Assembly: GCA_011009095.1 (NCBI GenBank)
Contig: VTPC01008130.1
Span: 24,999-88,998, forward strand
Direction of reading: 5' to 3'
DNA length: 64,000 nucleotides
From: Ignelater luminosus
Taxonomy: Eukaryota > Arthropoda > Insecta > Coleoptera > Elateridae
Positions 1 through 12,414 of the stretch are shown piece by piece (position 1 is the stretch's first letter; every line of letters starts with the position of its first letter). The position numbers and the translations under genes were made by a program. The notes beneath the pieces are model-generated. The model saw only the letters and a program-made list of their open reading frames with translations. It did not search any database and was not told the origin of the DNA.

Positions 1-1131
1 AAAACCCAGTGAGAACAGTGTGGAATGGGTGTGGTGAAGCGGGAATTATTGGCGGGAAATTATGGCGGGAAAGGATTTAGCGGGAAGAGTAGCGGATTGG
101 CGAAGAATTTCCGGGCGCAGTGGTGATGATACCTCGAGGAGCCTCAGGCTCGAGGATTTGGAAGGGAAAGGATTTGGTGGTCACGGTCCGGTAGCTACCC
201 GGGCCGATCGGATGAGACTGAGATGGTTGGATGGAGTTGGCCGGGCCTACGCACCCCTACGCAGGCACCGGATGGTGGTAGAGCGGCCGTTGATCCATCT
301 ACTGCATCTAGGGTTGGTAGGATTCGTGGCGGTCGCGGTCCTCTGGCTCCCCAATTCCTGAAGACCGACGGTCGGTGGGATGATGCAGCAGTGCGACCTC
401 AAGTCACTCCGTTGGCGGTGGAAATTGGACCAGGCCTGTGCCCCCCATACACAGACTCTGGAGGGTGGGATGGCGGTAGCCCCCCGACTACCGCGTTGGT
501 GGTTGAGCCCGTACTCTTCGTCGCCGATGCGCCACGCTCTCGCTGGAGACCGGGTCGACTGCCTCGCTTCGCACTCGAGGCCGGAATGCTGACGGCTTTT
601 ACAACAAGCGGAGCAACATAAACGAACATAAACGAACGTACCTTTAATAGATTACCAAATGCAACAGGAAATGCACCCAATGTTAAACAGTTTAGAAATA
701 ACATGAAGAATCTCAACTGTGATAAGCTTTAAGTGCTATGTCTTTAATGTCATTACTGTAACTGTTTAATGTAATCCAGTTGTTATTAATGTGTATAATA
801 TTTTACTGATTTACTTTTAATTTTATATTTAAGTGCATCTGATACGCACATTATATATATTTTATTAAGTTAAAATGTTTGAGGTTATTGTGTTTAGTAC
901 TGTAATCAAAGACAACTCGTGCTATACTGAATTTATTAACTATATATTACAAATTATGCAACCCATCTAACATAACTGAATACACTACAGAGGTGTACTG
1001 TACTATATTGGTTTTATGTGTTTTTATATTTTATCTTTTATTATTATTTATATGTGTGTGTCCAGTAATTTGTTTATATTGATATGTAAAATAGCGATGC
1101 TAAATTAAAGATATATTATTATTATTATTAT
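1..1131 (+). mobile_element. Probable 3' end of a non-LTR retrotransposon (truncated by window edge)
   Basis: The first 620 bases look far richer in G and C than the rest of the window (eye estimate near 55-60%). They are followed by about 500 AT-rich bases that end in a short (ATT)n run at about 1112-1131. A GC-rich coding or 3' UTR part followed by a simple-repeat tail fits the 3' end of an R1/I-like LINE, and the short GC-rich frames at 62-621 could be remnants of it. I see no reverse transcriptase motif, so the call rests on composition and the tail. It could also be another GC-rich dispersed repeat. Confidence 0.35.
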
Positions 1132-3524
1132 AACGAGTGTCGATGGGAACTGACATGAAGAGTAAAACACCGACCGAGCCACTTGAAGTTTGGCTCAACG
1201 TTTTCGCTAACTCCGAACACCCTCGCTTATCCGCCAGCCCACACTGAAGTCGATAGCCTCTTAAAAGCATTTGAGCCACACTTTTATTGGCACGGAACTT
1301 TTATTTTTATCATTTTGTACGAGCAGTGTTCACTTGTTCAGGTTAAGGTCAAACTTTAACGGAGAAAATCTTAAAAGTATAAATTATTTTTTGTCAAATT
1401 GGAAAATAAAATGTCTTTGTGGTAGTGCCATGCCATGGCTCCTTGGTTCCTTATAAAGGGCCTCCACTGATACTGATTTATAAACTTCCTCCCAAGCCTG
1501 ATTTAAATTTAAATTTTTGTTTTGTGATTCTTGTTCATTTGAGATATATTTAATTTTAATTACTTAACCCCCCCCCCAAATTCAATATTACGACCTTGCT
1601 GTTCATGTTTATTATAATCCGGTATGACCATGACACATTTTTATTATAAAGTTGCAGTTTTCACTAGCTCTATAATAATCTCAACATTATGTTTTCGTTT
1701 TGGATCAATAGAGCCCGTTCAGGTGAATTGCTTTGATGAGTAAACAAAAGTAACATGGGATGCAACATTGAAAGTAAATTATTAAATTTACATTTTATAC
1801 ATCTAGAATTGGTCGTTTACTTTCAGTTGCTTATTATAGTACGTAACATGTAATTACCTTATTTTTGCACGACCGCTTGTAAAGTTGGCACTTTACAACT
1901 CATGTCAATTTCAAAAGCTGACAATTATATATACATTTGCAATAAATTTGACGTTTCGATGTTGTAAAGCCGTATCGAAGCTATAAAGCCGTATCGATGT
2001 TAAAGAATTCATGATACGCACTTATAATCTTGGGCAACTTTATTTTTTAATCTACGGTCAATGGTTTCTTTTTAATATTTTCTTTAAAATACGGTCGTGA
2101 AAAAAATATTGTATATAACTCTAATGTATTTAAATTGAGCTTTTAAAGTGTGTTTTTTAAATTCGTGGGGTTTATGACACGAGCGACAGCGAGTGCCATA
2201 AACTTCCTACTCATTCAAAAAACTTCACTTTACACTCTTGCTATATAAATAACTATAATAACTATATTTGCAATCTAACAAATGATAAGTTGTGCATTTT
2301 CTTAGGTACTTTGATGCTTTACGTTTTTAAATTACGTAAAATAATTAACTGTTTTTCGAATAAGCAACAATGTCGTTTAAATTTCAAAGAATCTCGAATT
2401 TTAGAGTTTGTGCAAGTTGACCATGACCATATTATTTTGGCTCAAAACTAGAACAATTAATAGTGAAAGGTAAATATCGACGCTGGCATCATGGGTCTGA
2501 TGAGTTTTAAAGTTTTTCGTGGATGTCATGAAGGGAGAAGATCTTCCTTAGACTCTAAAATAGAACATGAAGAGTTTCTTTCAAACACACCTTATCAGAT
2601 ACAAAGGTCCCCCTCGAACTCCATGTTCAATTTTGTTTCATAAACATGAAATGAAATTAAGTGAAGAAGTAAAACAAAGCTAGTATACAGATTAAACAAA
2701 GATACAACATATTCAAAAGCCAGTAGGTACTGTCCTAGCAAAATCAGTATGGATGGTTACCATAAGTTTGTATCACAACAAGCACAACTACAATAAATTG
2801 ATGTTACACTATCAAACGTGGTCCCCTGAAACCAAAAATCTCACTGAAAAATAATAGTAAACAGTACGTATTCCAGGAGACTACTAAAAGATATTTTACT
2901 GTTTCTTATTTATTTTTATAATTCTTTGTATACTGTATTATTATGTGTGAAGTTCTTTATTATGAACGGTTCAGTAGCAGAACAACCAGAACAACTTGCC
3001 CCACAACCCCTGCAGTGCGACGAAGGAGCAAAGAAAAAGAGCTCCCACAAGGGAGGAACTTTGTTTTCGAAACTTTGAAGTTTGAACACCGAACTTTTAA
3101 AGTAAATATAGATTAGGATATATTTGTATACAATTTGTGTTTACAGTTCTGCTCCAAAGCGGTCAGAAAATTGTACAATTGGAACGCGTTGCGATTGCTC
3201 TACTCCGATTAATCTTTGTGGATAAACATTTGATGTTCTTTTTATTTCTGAACGAAACGAAACCTAGTTGTTACAATAAAATAATATTAACTTATAATTA
3301 AATATAACATCATTTAATCAAACGAACTAAAGAAGAAATTTTGTAGGTCCGCCAATGGCTTCCATCAGGGGACTTTGATTTATATGGAGCAATCTTGTAG
3401 GGACTTTACTTATAAAAAAGTAGGTGTGGCGAATTTAGTTTGGTAAGCTTGCCATTTTGCTTAGCTGTCAAATAACAGTATTAATTAAAAAAATTACGAT
3501 TATTAGGCAGTAACAGCATTTAAA
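1132..3524. other. Intergenic region upstream of the SH3BGR-like gene
   Basis: I see no gene here. The part at 1132-1265 is GC-richer and may be another repeat remnant. A hairpin-type repeat lies at about 2140-2235. The last 200 bases before 3525 should hold the promoter and 5' UTR of the SH3BGR-like gene; I recognise no clear TATA box. Confidence 0.5.
2140..2235. repeat. Hairpin-type inverted repeat
   Basis: The sequence reads towards a centre at about 2188 and back: the left arm has GTTTTTTAAATTCG then GGTTTATGACACGAG, and the right arm has GAGTGCCATAAACTTCC then TCATTCAAAAAAC. The arms are imperfect and about 35-40 bases long. It looks like a small MITE or the end of a fold-back element. 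A hairpin with similar motifs lies at 32788-32883. Confidence 0.45.
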
Positions 3525-4299
3525 ATGGTGATAAAAATATATATTAGTGGTATCTCTGGCAATAAAGAGGTAAGACAGCGTTACTAATTAATTCATATTT
3601 TATTTAAAAGATAAGGTTCAGGTATCTACTACCTGTTTGTTTTGAAGGTTAAAAAAAGACAACAGCGGGTATTAATGATTCTTGATTCCAAAAATATTAA
3701 GTACGAAGCAGTTGACATTACGGAACCGGGCAATGAAGATGCCAAAGAATTTATGCAGAATAATGCCAAATCTTTTGGTGCGACAGTTGGGGATGCCAAC
3801 CCTCGATCACCTCTTCCACCCCAAATTTTTAACGATGAAGATTACTGTGGGGTAAGTTGTATTACAAACAGTCTGTAATATTTATTTATAGATGTAAGTC
3901 TTATATTTATGTTTTGTATTATGATATGACTAATATTATTTACATATTACTCATCTTTGATCTTTTAAGGATTATGATGCTTTTGATTTGGCAAATGAGA
4001 ATGATGAGATTGAAAAATTCTTGAAATTGGCAACTGATGATTCTGTTGTGACTTCAAGTGCCGAGATTAAACTCGGCAATGGTGAAATTAATTCTGAAGC
4101 TGTTCAAAATGAAAATGAGGCTGAAGCTAAGAAGGACAATTCTGAAGATGCAGTACCTAATGAAAATGCACCAAGTGAAAAGCCTGTTGAAGATGAAACA
4201 GTGACATCTGAAACGAAAATAGAAGACGAAACAGAAGACAATAAATTAGAAAACGGAAATGCCGAAAATGATACTTTATCGACTGATGTAGCAGCGTAA
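3525..4299 (+). CDS. SH3BGR: SH3 domain-binding glutamic acid-rich-like protein (thioredoxin fold)
   Basis: Three exons, 3525-3569, 3648-3851 and 3970-4299, join in phase 0 to give 192 aa. Introns begin GTAAG and end AG. The first 15 residues (MVIKIYISGISGNKE) plus the second exon form the SH3BGR thioredoxin-like domain. Visible family features are a beta strand followed by an SGNKEVKKRQ helix, the segment KYEAVDITEPGNEDAKEFM, and PLPPQIFNDEDYCGDYDAF, which holds the proline-rich motif and the end of the fold. There is no redox-active CxxC, as is usual for this family. From about residue 100 the tail is very rich in Glu, Asp and Asn and looks disordered, which is the glutamic-acid-rich tail of the long (SH3BGR, Drosophila Sh3beta) members. 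The start is the first ATG in frame, in context AAAATGG. Family proteins are small cytosolic adaptors of poorly defined role. Confidence 0.9.
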
Positions 4300-4605
4300 T
4301 TTCTATATCATATCATACTATACTTCACCCTTTTATTTTTGCTTACATAATTTGTAACCTTGACACCTGTTCATCAAAATTTTGCCAAAGATTATCCATC
4401 TTTTTTTTACTGTTGCAATATATTTTTGTTTTTGCAATTTTATCACAAAAGTATTATTCCAATTTGTTTACATGGGTTGGGTTTGCTTTATTGATAATCA
4501 AAATATAGACATATATTATCATAAAAATATTAATTTTGTATATAAGTCTCATTTATTCTTATGCAATTATATAAACTTTTAAATATTTCTGTGTTTTATT
4601 TTTAT

Positions 4606-4611
4606 AATAAA
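4606..4611 (+). terminator. Poly(A) signal of the SH3BGR-like gene
   Basis: An AATAAA hexamer lies about 300 bases after the stop codon in an AT-rich 3' UTR. It is the clearest signal in this stretch, but the cleavage site cannot be seen. Confidence 0.5.
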
Positions 4612-4917
4612 GTGGTATTGATTTTTTATCCTTTATCTGAATAATAACTATTTATATTGATTATATTCGTAATTTGTTAATTAATGTATTTAAAATGCAC
4701 TTTACTGATTTCTATTAATAATTTCAACATTTTCATTGCGCATAAATAATTCCACTGAACAATATTCGGAAAATTTATAGTTGAGCATGTTTTGAAAACA
4801 GAAATGAATAATTACATAATTCTGAAGTTTAGCAACGAAAATTGACCCTGATAATGACGAGATTAACAGGATGAGCAGCCAAGAGTACTGTGAGTGTTTG
4901 CCAAAGATAATAAGAGA

Positions 4918-7900
4918 ATGGCTGCTGTATTAGCTGTACATAAAATCAATAAAAAAATTGTTAACCTGTATTTAAAACGGTCATTACATTGTAAAACACT
5001 TACAAATATTTATAATGATAAAAATATATTTTTAAATAAACGCTATTTTAATTGTCAGTTATTCAGGGTAAGTTATATTCACATTTGAGGTTATGTCATT
5101 ACCATTTGTCACTTTTAGATAATAAGAAAAAGGTTTTTACTTCGTTTCAGACATGTACAACTACTACAGATGTAGAAAAGAGGACTCCTCAACCAAGAGG
5201 TGGAATTCTAGCCAAAGCAGTAAATCGAATAAGGCTAGCTTCATTAGCACCGAAAAGCCAACCAGCCCGAGGATGTTTTCATCCTGGTGCAGGAAGTTTA
5301 GCTCGAGAACAGCTATCAGTAGGCAAAACACAATCTGTAACGGGCCGCCAAATGATATCGGCTATGCTAACATATATTTGGCCAGCAGATGACAGTGCTG
5401 TTCGGAAAAGAGTTACTGTTGCTGTAGGATTACTAATTAGTGCTAAACTTCTTAATGTAGCAGTACCATTTATGTTTAAGTATGGTGTTGATACATTGAA
5501 TGCTGGAGGTGCTTTAAATATGAACACCCCACCAGAAGCTGTACTGACGGTTGCTACTAGTTTGTTGCTGGGATGTAAGAGAGAATAGTTTAATATGTAT
5601 TACATTCTGAATTGGAATTTTGTGTGTATTTAGATGGCATTGCTCGGATGGGTGCATCTGGTTTTAATGAATTACGGAATGCAGTTTTTGCCAAAGTCGC
5701 TCAGCATTCTATTCGGAGGATTGCTAAAAATGTGTTCATACATCTACATAATCTTGATCTTTCTTTTCATTTAAGTAGACAAACAGGTAAGTTGTTTGTT
5801 ACTTAAAAGTTTATATCTTCTACATTAACCACACTCTTTAAGGTGCTTTATCCAAAACAATAGATAGGGGTTCGAGGGGTATAAATTTTGTATTAAGTGC
5901 AATGGTTTTTAACGTAGTACCAACAATCTTCGAGCTAGCTCTGGTTTCTAGTATTTTAGCAATAAATTGTGGATCGGCATTTGCAGGTATGGCAACACAA
6001 AAAAAATTATGGTAAAACAATACATTTTTGAATTTTCTAAAAAAAAAGGTATTTCGTTGGGTTGTGTCGGTCTTTATGCTGTATATACATTGTTAATAAC
6101 TCAGTGGCGAACTAAATTCCGTGTATACATGAATCAAGCTGAAAACGAAGCTGGAAATAAAGCTGTAGATTCTTTGATAAATTATGAAACTGTTAAAGTA
6201 TGTAATTTCAAAATTAATTGGAATGAGATATTAACTAGAAAACTGTTTTAGTATTTTAATAATGAAAAATATGAAGCTGATCGATATGACAGTGCTTTAA
6301 AAAAGTATGAATTTGCTAGTTTGAAAACTAGTTCAAGTTTAGCGATGTTGAATTTTGGGCAGAATGCGATTTTCAGCGTTGCTTTAAGTGCTATTATGGT
6401 TCTTGCAGCTCAAGAAATTGTTAAAGGTAAGAATTATATACTGTAATCTTTTAAAAATGCTACAAGTAGGTATTTATGCAACACATGTTACGTGAAAGTA
6501 AATTCCATAGGTCACATGGATCAATAATTCACAATAAGGAGTATGCAAGAATTTTAAATTAAAGAATATTATTTATCATGAAGAGTATTTGTTGTTTTTA
6601 TATTATTTGAGATGTATGGATTACATAAAATTAAAGTTAAAAATTAGAATAAAAATGCAAAAATATTTAATAAAATCCATGTGATCGCAAACATTACTGT
6701 AATTGGTGTGATGTCATTTGATGCGACTCCCCCCCTTCTGTCATCTACAAATTGTGATTGCTCTATAAGTTTATGTCAGCATGTCAAATTCTTGTTTAAT
6801 TGCTTTTCATTTTGTTTTTCACAGATTTTATGTAAGATCTATAAATATTAAATATATTGTTCTGCTTTAATAACAAACTGAAATGCTGCATTTTTAGGAT
6901 ATTTTCTAACTTTCAACTTCAAATTTAAAATTTTAAATTGTTAATCTCCAATTCCAAAAATTTAATGTCAAAAGTGGCACCAACATTGTAAATCAACCAT
7001 TTGAAAACACTAGGCAATCAGAACAAAAATTATAAGATTTCCGTAACAGTTTCATGTATAAAATTTAAAGGAATTTTGGTTGTTTCTCTGGAAATATCAT
7101 GTGACATGACAATGATGGCTATTAACCTTTTTAGAAGATGTGACTTAGGCCTATTTGCTGGAAGGCACACAACCTGATATTTTGCTTGTGCAGTGTTGGT
7201 AGCTGATGTAATTTATCTTTTAATGTATAAAAAAACATGGAATATAACATCAAAATCAACACACAAAATCCAGTTTGTTTTCCTCCAGTAGATAGATTTG
7301 ACAGCCAGGTGACAGCATTTTAAAAGGGCTCACATTCAACAGATTTTAAATATTTTACATCATGTGAATAGCATTCATGCTGTATTCTATAAATTTTATA
7401 AATTTAAAGTAAATAAAATCAACTGTTAGTACTACAACAGTAAAGATTTTGGCAGCAAAGTGACAGCATTTGAAAACACTAATTGAGAACATGCGTGTGA
7501 CGTCATATAGGAGATTTTGAGGTTATCTTGGAGCATTCCCGGGAATAAAACAAATCTATCTATCTCTTTGCTCTTTATTAATATTATAGAATTGTATTAA
7601 TATAAAAAATAAATTAATAAAGCATGGAAAATATGAAATGCATAGTAGGTTTGTTTTACCCTCAAGGTAACCTCAAAATCTCGTATATGACATTACATGC
7701 ACCTTCTGTATTATGAATTTTGCCGCTTTTGCGCTTGAGAAAATCACTTGAATTCTAATAATTTCTTTCTTACAGAATCATAGTCATAATTACATTTTAA
7801 TGGTTCTTTCAGATGTACTTGGTGTCACTAATCTCAAAAGTAAATATAATAAAAAATGTGCATATTTTCCATTAGGGGAATTCCAATTACACCCATGGTT

Positions 7901-10855
7901 CTTAGACTATTACACTTACCTCTTAAGCTGCCAGCTGATAATTGATGTTGGGAAATATGCCGGCGCACTGTTGCTGATTAATAAATAAAATCAGAATAAT
8001 TATGTGGACAATGAATGATGACAGTATTTAATTCATAAAATCATAGCCATCTTTAATTGCCATCAAAATTGATTGATGACCAAAAACCTATAAGTAAAGT
8101 ATAGCTTTTTGATCTACAATCAGTTTTGATAGCAATTAAATTGTTGGTGCAATCAGTTGTAAAACTATAACAAACTGTAATTGTAATTTATTCTTAATGT
8201 TTTATTAACAAAGGTGTCTATGAATATATGATGTGTTGACTATCTGTTTGTAGTATTTTTAAAAGACTACGGTGTAGTGTATACAGGGTGATTCTCAACT
8301 TGTTTTCTTCCTCTTAAAGGGTAAAGGGGGGGATGCATGAAAGAAACTGATCTACATTAAATTGCATTAACAAAAATGCATAGTACCTAATTTTGTAGTT
8401 GCTTTGACCTTCGGACAAAACTTGTATGAGTGACATTCTGTCATTTTAAATGCTTTACTTACTTACGAAAAAAGAAATACTTGTTTCCATCATCTTGTAC
8501 CCCTTACATAGTGCCAAAGGTTGGTAATTGATTAAATCATTTTCAATAATTTAATAAATGAAGTTATCTGTGTATTGCAATTTGATTTCTACTTATAGTG
8601 GCTGTAGGCCATGCAGGGTTGATTGTTTCAGTTGTGGTAGATGTTTCAAGTCAAGGCTAAGCTAGTTTTTAAATTATTTTATTACAAAATGCGGTTATGT
8701 ACAGAAGTTCTCAAACACGGTACCCAGTTATTCCAACTCTGAAACTATATGACTTTTGTTCATGTAATTTAATGTAGATCAGTTCCTTTTATGTCTGTCT
8801 CTATTCTTGAAAAAGAAAAAAAGGAGTTAAGAATCACCCTTTATAAATATATGGATTTTATGTGAGAGAGAAATATAAAAATTTCAGGAAATATGACTGT
8901 TGGGGATTTAGTAATGGTAAATGGTTTATTATTCCAACTTTCAATACCGCTTGGTTTTCTTGGAAGTGTATACCGAGAAGTTCGACAAGCTTTGATAGAT
9001 ATGCAAACAATGTTTACTCTTATGACCATGGATACTGTAATCAAAGTAAGTTTTTGTGTGCACACTGTAAATCAGTGTGAGTCAACCTTGTTGGGTTAGT
9101 AAAATATTATCTAGGCAGTATGTTGGCTACCAAACTGCTGCACTGCTAACGGTCAGATTGTGTCATGCCAATTCTTGTAAGGCTGTTGTATATACTAATT
9201 TATTGATATTTTCCATTTTCAATAACAAACGAAGAACAGAAAACAAACAAATGAAAAATAGATTATTGCATACATTTTCCAAATGATTGATCTTTTTACA
9301 GTATACTAGTATTTACAGACTTTGAGAGTAAGTTGATTCAATTAAATAGTCAAAAAATGTTTTTTGGATAAACCTAATCTCAATCAAAAGGGTGACACCA
9401 TAACAAATATTTTTTACATTATTACTCTAAAAGTGTATGACAAACACTGAAGGAGTAGCAAGTCATAATATCAGTTTGTAATGTCTTTTGGTTATCAATT
9501 CTTTAGACATACAATCATATTGCTTGTATCTGGGGGAGCGGTCAGCAATTATTATAAATGCAGCCAGTAGTGAAGTCAATCATCTGGGAGTTTTGATAAT
9601 TGCTGCCTGCTCATAGACGTAAGTTGTCACTTAGTATTTTTAAACTTTTGCTTATCAACTTTGAACTGTTTTTGTTAGCAAAGAGGTATTGAATAAGTTT
9701 GAAAAAAGTATCTAAAATTTATAATATACTAGAATTTTTAATATATTAAGGGGATGACTACCTGACTGGTACCATTACACAATAGAAAAGCTGATAAATG
9801 TCATCAGATGGTAACAGTTAGTAAGCTACCAACGATATGACAGTAGGATGATGCATACTAACTCTTCCATAACCTACCAGTACCAGTCAGCTACCCACAG
9901 TGATATATTAAAGATCTTCAAGTACTTGAGCTTGTATAACTTTAAATAGTACAGTTTTTAGAGCAAAACGGAAGCACCATCATTACAAGTTAGTCCAGGT
10001 ACTGCTTCAATAAAATTCAAGAATGTCTCGTTCGATTATGGACCTGGTAAACATATATTCAAAGATTTAAATTTAGAAATTCCGTCTGGCAAGAAGATTG
10101 CTATAGTTGGTGGATCTGGTTCAGGGTAAATTATCTTTGTGCATAATTTGCATATATATATAGTCGATTTTTGTTTTTACTTTTAGAAAATCTACATTGG
10201 TTAGATTATTGTACAGATTTTATGAACCTAAAAGTGGAAATATTTACATAGAGAACCAAGACATTAAAGATGTGGATTTAGAAAGTTTGAGAAAAGCAAT
10301 TTCTGTTGTACCACAAGATTCTGTTTTATTCCATGATACGATTAAACATAACTTACATTATGGTAATCTATTGGCTAGTGAAGAAGAATTAGTAAAAGCT
10401 TCTAAAATGGCAGAATTACATGATTCCATTGTTAGATGGCCACAAGGTTATAATACACAAGTAGGTGAACGAGGACTAAAATTATCAGGTGGTGAAAAGC
10501 AAAGAGTAGCAATTGCTAGAGCTATCCTTAAGAACTCACCAATTTTAATTTTTGATGAAGCTACTAGCTCTCTAGATACCATTACAGAACAAGTAAGTTC
10601 ACTGTTTAAAGTTATTTAAAGCAGATTGTATACATACGTTTTCTATTACAGAACATTTTGCAAGCTTTGAAGAGAGCCACTGAAGGTCGTACTAGTATAT
10701 GTATAGCTCATAGACTAAGTACAGTCATGGATGCTGATGAAATTATTGTTCTGGAAAATGGAGGAGTTTCTGAAAGAGGAACTCATACCACCCTTATACA
10801 GAATCCAAATAGTCTGTATTATAAACTATGGCAAGCTCAAAACAATAGCGGTTAA
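4918..10855 (+). CDS. ABCB7: ABCB7-type mitochondrial ABC half-transporter (iron-sulfur export)
   Basis: Ten coding exons: 4918-5067, 5151-5574, 5634-5786, 5843-5986, 6049-6197, 6252-6426, 8888-9045, 9962-10125, 10187-10592, 10652-10855. They sum to 709 codons (708 aa), the usual size for ABCB7/Atm1. These inner-membrane transporters export a glutathione-linked sulfur or iron-sulfur compound for cytosolic Fe-S assembly. Residues 1-50 are basic and Asp/Glu-poor, like a mitochondrial presequence. The six-helix membrane domain spans about 110-450 and includes the family segments [34 protein letters not shown] and FGQNAIFSV. The nucleotide-binding domain has Walker A VGGSGSGKST (about 499-509, split by an intron), Q-loop [11 protein letters not shown], signature LSGGEKQR (605-612), Walker B ILIFDE (625-630) and H-loop His at about 661. 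All key residues are present, so it looks functional. The start is the only suitable ATG; the frame is open upstream only from a GTG. Confidence 0.95.
7491..7702. repeat. Inverted repeat with about 40-bp arms
   Basis: The left arm near 7491-7535 contains ATAGGAGATTTTGAGGTTAT. The right arm near 7661-7702 is its near-exact reverse complement, containing ATAACCTCAAAATCTC with one or two changes. The arms are about 125 bases apart. A palindromic MITE is the likely origin. Confidence 0.55.
8052..8140. repeat. Small hairpin repeat
   Basis: Two roughly 35-base arms read TTTAATTGCCATCAAAATTG and, reverse-complemented, TTTAATTGCTATCAAAACTG. They are separated by about 20 bases. This is a compact stem-loop, probably a MITE remnant. 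Confidence 0.5.
8284..8841. mobile_element. Non-autonomous inverted-terminus element (TA target, CAGGGTGATTC ends)
   Basis: The left end reads CAGGGTGATTCTCAACTTG. The right end, reverse-complemented, reads AAGGGTGATTCTTAACTCC. Both ends are flanked by TA, as for Tc1/mariner-type insertion. The 558-base interior has no open frame of note. It lies just upstream of ABCB7 exon 7 without disturbing its splice acceptor. Confidence 0.55.
9528..9620. mobile_element. MITE, copy A of the GCAGCAATT-ended family
   Basis: The ends read TATCTGGGGGAGCGGTCAGCAATT and, in inverse, AATTGCTGCCTGCTCATAGA. The same ends occur at 16743-16878 and 29335-29460, so this is a small dispersed family. The copy here is short and internally deleted. 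Confidence 0.5.
9750..9905. repeat. Inverted-repeat element with CTGACTGGTAC arms
   Basis: GGGATGACTACCTGACTGGTAC near 9752 is matched in inverse by GTACCAGTCAGCTACCC near 9882. The interior also contains TACCA motifs in both directions. About 150 bases; a MITE-like hairpin. Confidence 0.4.
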
Positions 10856-11359
10856 TGAATTTAGAATAATTTTTATGTATGTTATCTAATTATAATTACA
10901 GTAAGTGTAACTTGGGGGTAATATTTAATGTTCTAAATAATCTGTATAATTTGTCATGGTGTAATTTTAAAAATTTTAAGTTTATTTTTTATTAATTTTC
11001 CAGTTTATTTTCTATCTTTTATTATTATTTTTTAAAATTAAATCATATAATGCCTTAAAACATTTTACATAATTTGTACAGAAAACTGTTTTTGTTTAAG
11101 TTTTAATAAAAAATCAATTATAATTGTGTTTCAATTGTTTTAAGAAAATATGGAGACTGAAAAAAAGTAGTTTTACAGATGTAAATTATATCTTATTTAG
11201 AGTAGATGACCACTGAGATGACTTGAAGCTTACCTGAAATGATTTGAAAGTTTTATAACAATGATTGGCAAAGTTTTTTCAAGAAAAAGAAACCTAATCA
11301 TCAAAACAGTCAACTTCTCTACAGCATAAATATATTACATAAAAATAATGTTATGAATA
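10856..11359. other. 3' UTR and flank of ABCB7
   Basis: AT-rich sequence without further genes. It contains the ABCB7 poly(A) signal at 11105-11110 and then unremarkable sequence up to the next mobile element. Confidence 0.6.
11105..11110 (+). terminator. Poly(A) signal of ABCB7
   Basis: An AATAAA hexamer lies about 250 bases past the ABCB7 stop codon and is followed by a T-rich stretch. It is a plausible cleavage signal. Confidence 0.5.
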
Positions 11360-12140
11360 CAGGGTGTTCCTAAATTATTGTTAAATATTTGAAGGAGCAA
11401 TTTCTTGACTTGTTTCAAGAAAAAATGGTTATATAAACATACTATTTATCACTTGGATTTCTGCTTATAGGAACAATAAAGAGTGCAAAAAGTTTAGATG
11501 GCGTTTGTGTAAATAAGAAAGAGAATTACGACGTGCAGAGGTGTTTAAAATGTGACCAGATGGTGAGTGGTGGAATATTTTGATCACTGTTTTACTTTAA
11601 AATTATTCTATTTAGACTACTTGCACTTATTATTGCTGTACAAGCAGGATATCTGCTATGTCCAAAAATATATGTCTCCTGAGAAAGATATAGCTCCTAG
11701 AAAATGAATCTTAATATTTTGCATTATTTTCATCATGTACACACTTCTAGAAACTACATACTTTAAGGGATGATTCCTTGGCTTATTTCAAAACAAGAAA
11801 TTTACAGAAACATATGTCCAAAAGCGCCTCCTGATGGGGATGATAGTTCCTAGAAAATTAACCTCAAACTGTCATATTTCTCATTTCAATGTGTATGCAA
11901 TGAGAATAATGCAATTCTTCTTCAACAAAAGATGATAAACACAAAAGTTAGTGATGTGATGCAGGAAGACCTTTATTACAAACCAAAGAAATTAGAGATA
12001 TCAAAAAAATATAAAATTTCGATGTCTACTATATCTCCTTCAGAAGGTGTTTTTGGACATCTGTTTATATAAACTTTTTATCTTGAAATAAACCAAGGAA
12101 TCGGCCCTTAAACTATTTCATGTCATTTAGGAATATCCTG
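11360..12140. mobile_element. Inverted-terminus element with subterminal repeats
   Basis: The left end CAGGGTGTTCCTAAATTATT and the inverse right end CAGGATATTCCTAAATGACA are both flanked by TA. Inside, a block containing CTTGGCTTATTTCAA (about 11760-11830) recurs in inverse at about 12044-12115, and a weaker form lies at about 11390-11450. There is no coding frame. It is a non-autonomous element, possibly two insertions nested together. Confidence 0.55.
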
Positions 12141-12173
12141 TATAAATGCTAGAAAACTCATATCAAATGTATA

Positions 12174-12414
12174 CAGTCTGTTCAAAGTTAAGTCGGCACT
12201 ATTGCTAACTTTCTTATTGTTAGAGACAGAAAGTAGGTTAAATTAGCAATCTACTATTTTTTTGAATAACTCAATAATGCAATGCTTAATTGTTTTACTG
12301 ATTTCACCATCGTAATGAGCAGAAGAAATACTACTAATTTACTAATTTAACCTACTTCCTATCTCTAACAACAACAAAGTCAGCAATAGTGCCGACTTAA
12401 CTTTGAACAGACTG
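12174..12414. mobile_element. MITE with about 85-bp inverted termini
   Basis: The 241-base element is nearly all terminal repeat. It starts CAGTCTGTTCAAAGTTAAGT and ends with the inverse of the same sequence; the arms match for about 85 bases with few changes. It is flanked by TA on both sides. Very likely a Tc1/mariner-type MITE. Confidence 0.7.

Larger units (their letters stand above)
6427..8887 (+). other. Long intron 6 of ABCB7
   Basis: This 2.46-kb intron holds mobile-element debris: an inverted repeat at 7491-7702, a 35-bp-armed hairpin at 8052-8140 and an inverted-terminus element at 8284-8841 that ends less than 50 bases before the next exon. The phrase GTGACAGCATTT followed by a run of A occurs twice (about 7309 and 7461), which suggests degenerate copies of one repeat. 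Confidence 0.7.
9046..9961 (+). other. Intron 7 of ABCB7
   Basis: This 916-base intron contains two inverted-repeat elements, at 9528-9620 and about 9750-9905. Nothing else is recognisable. Confidence 0.7.
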
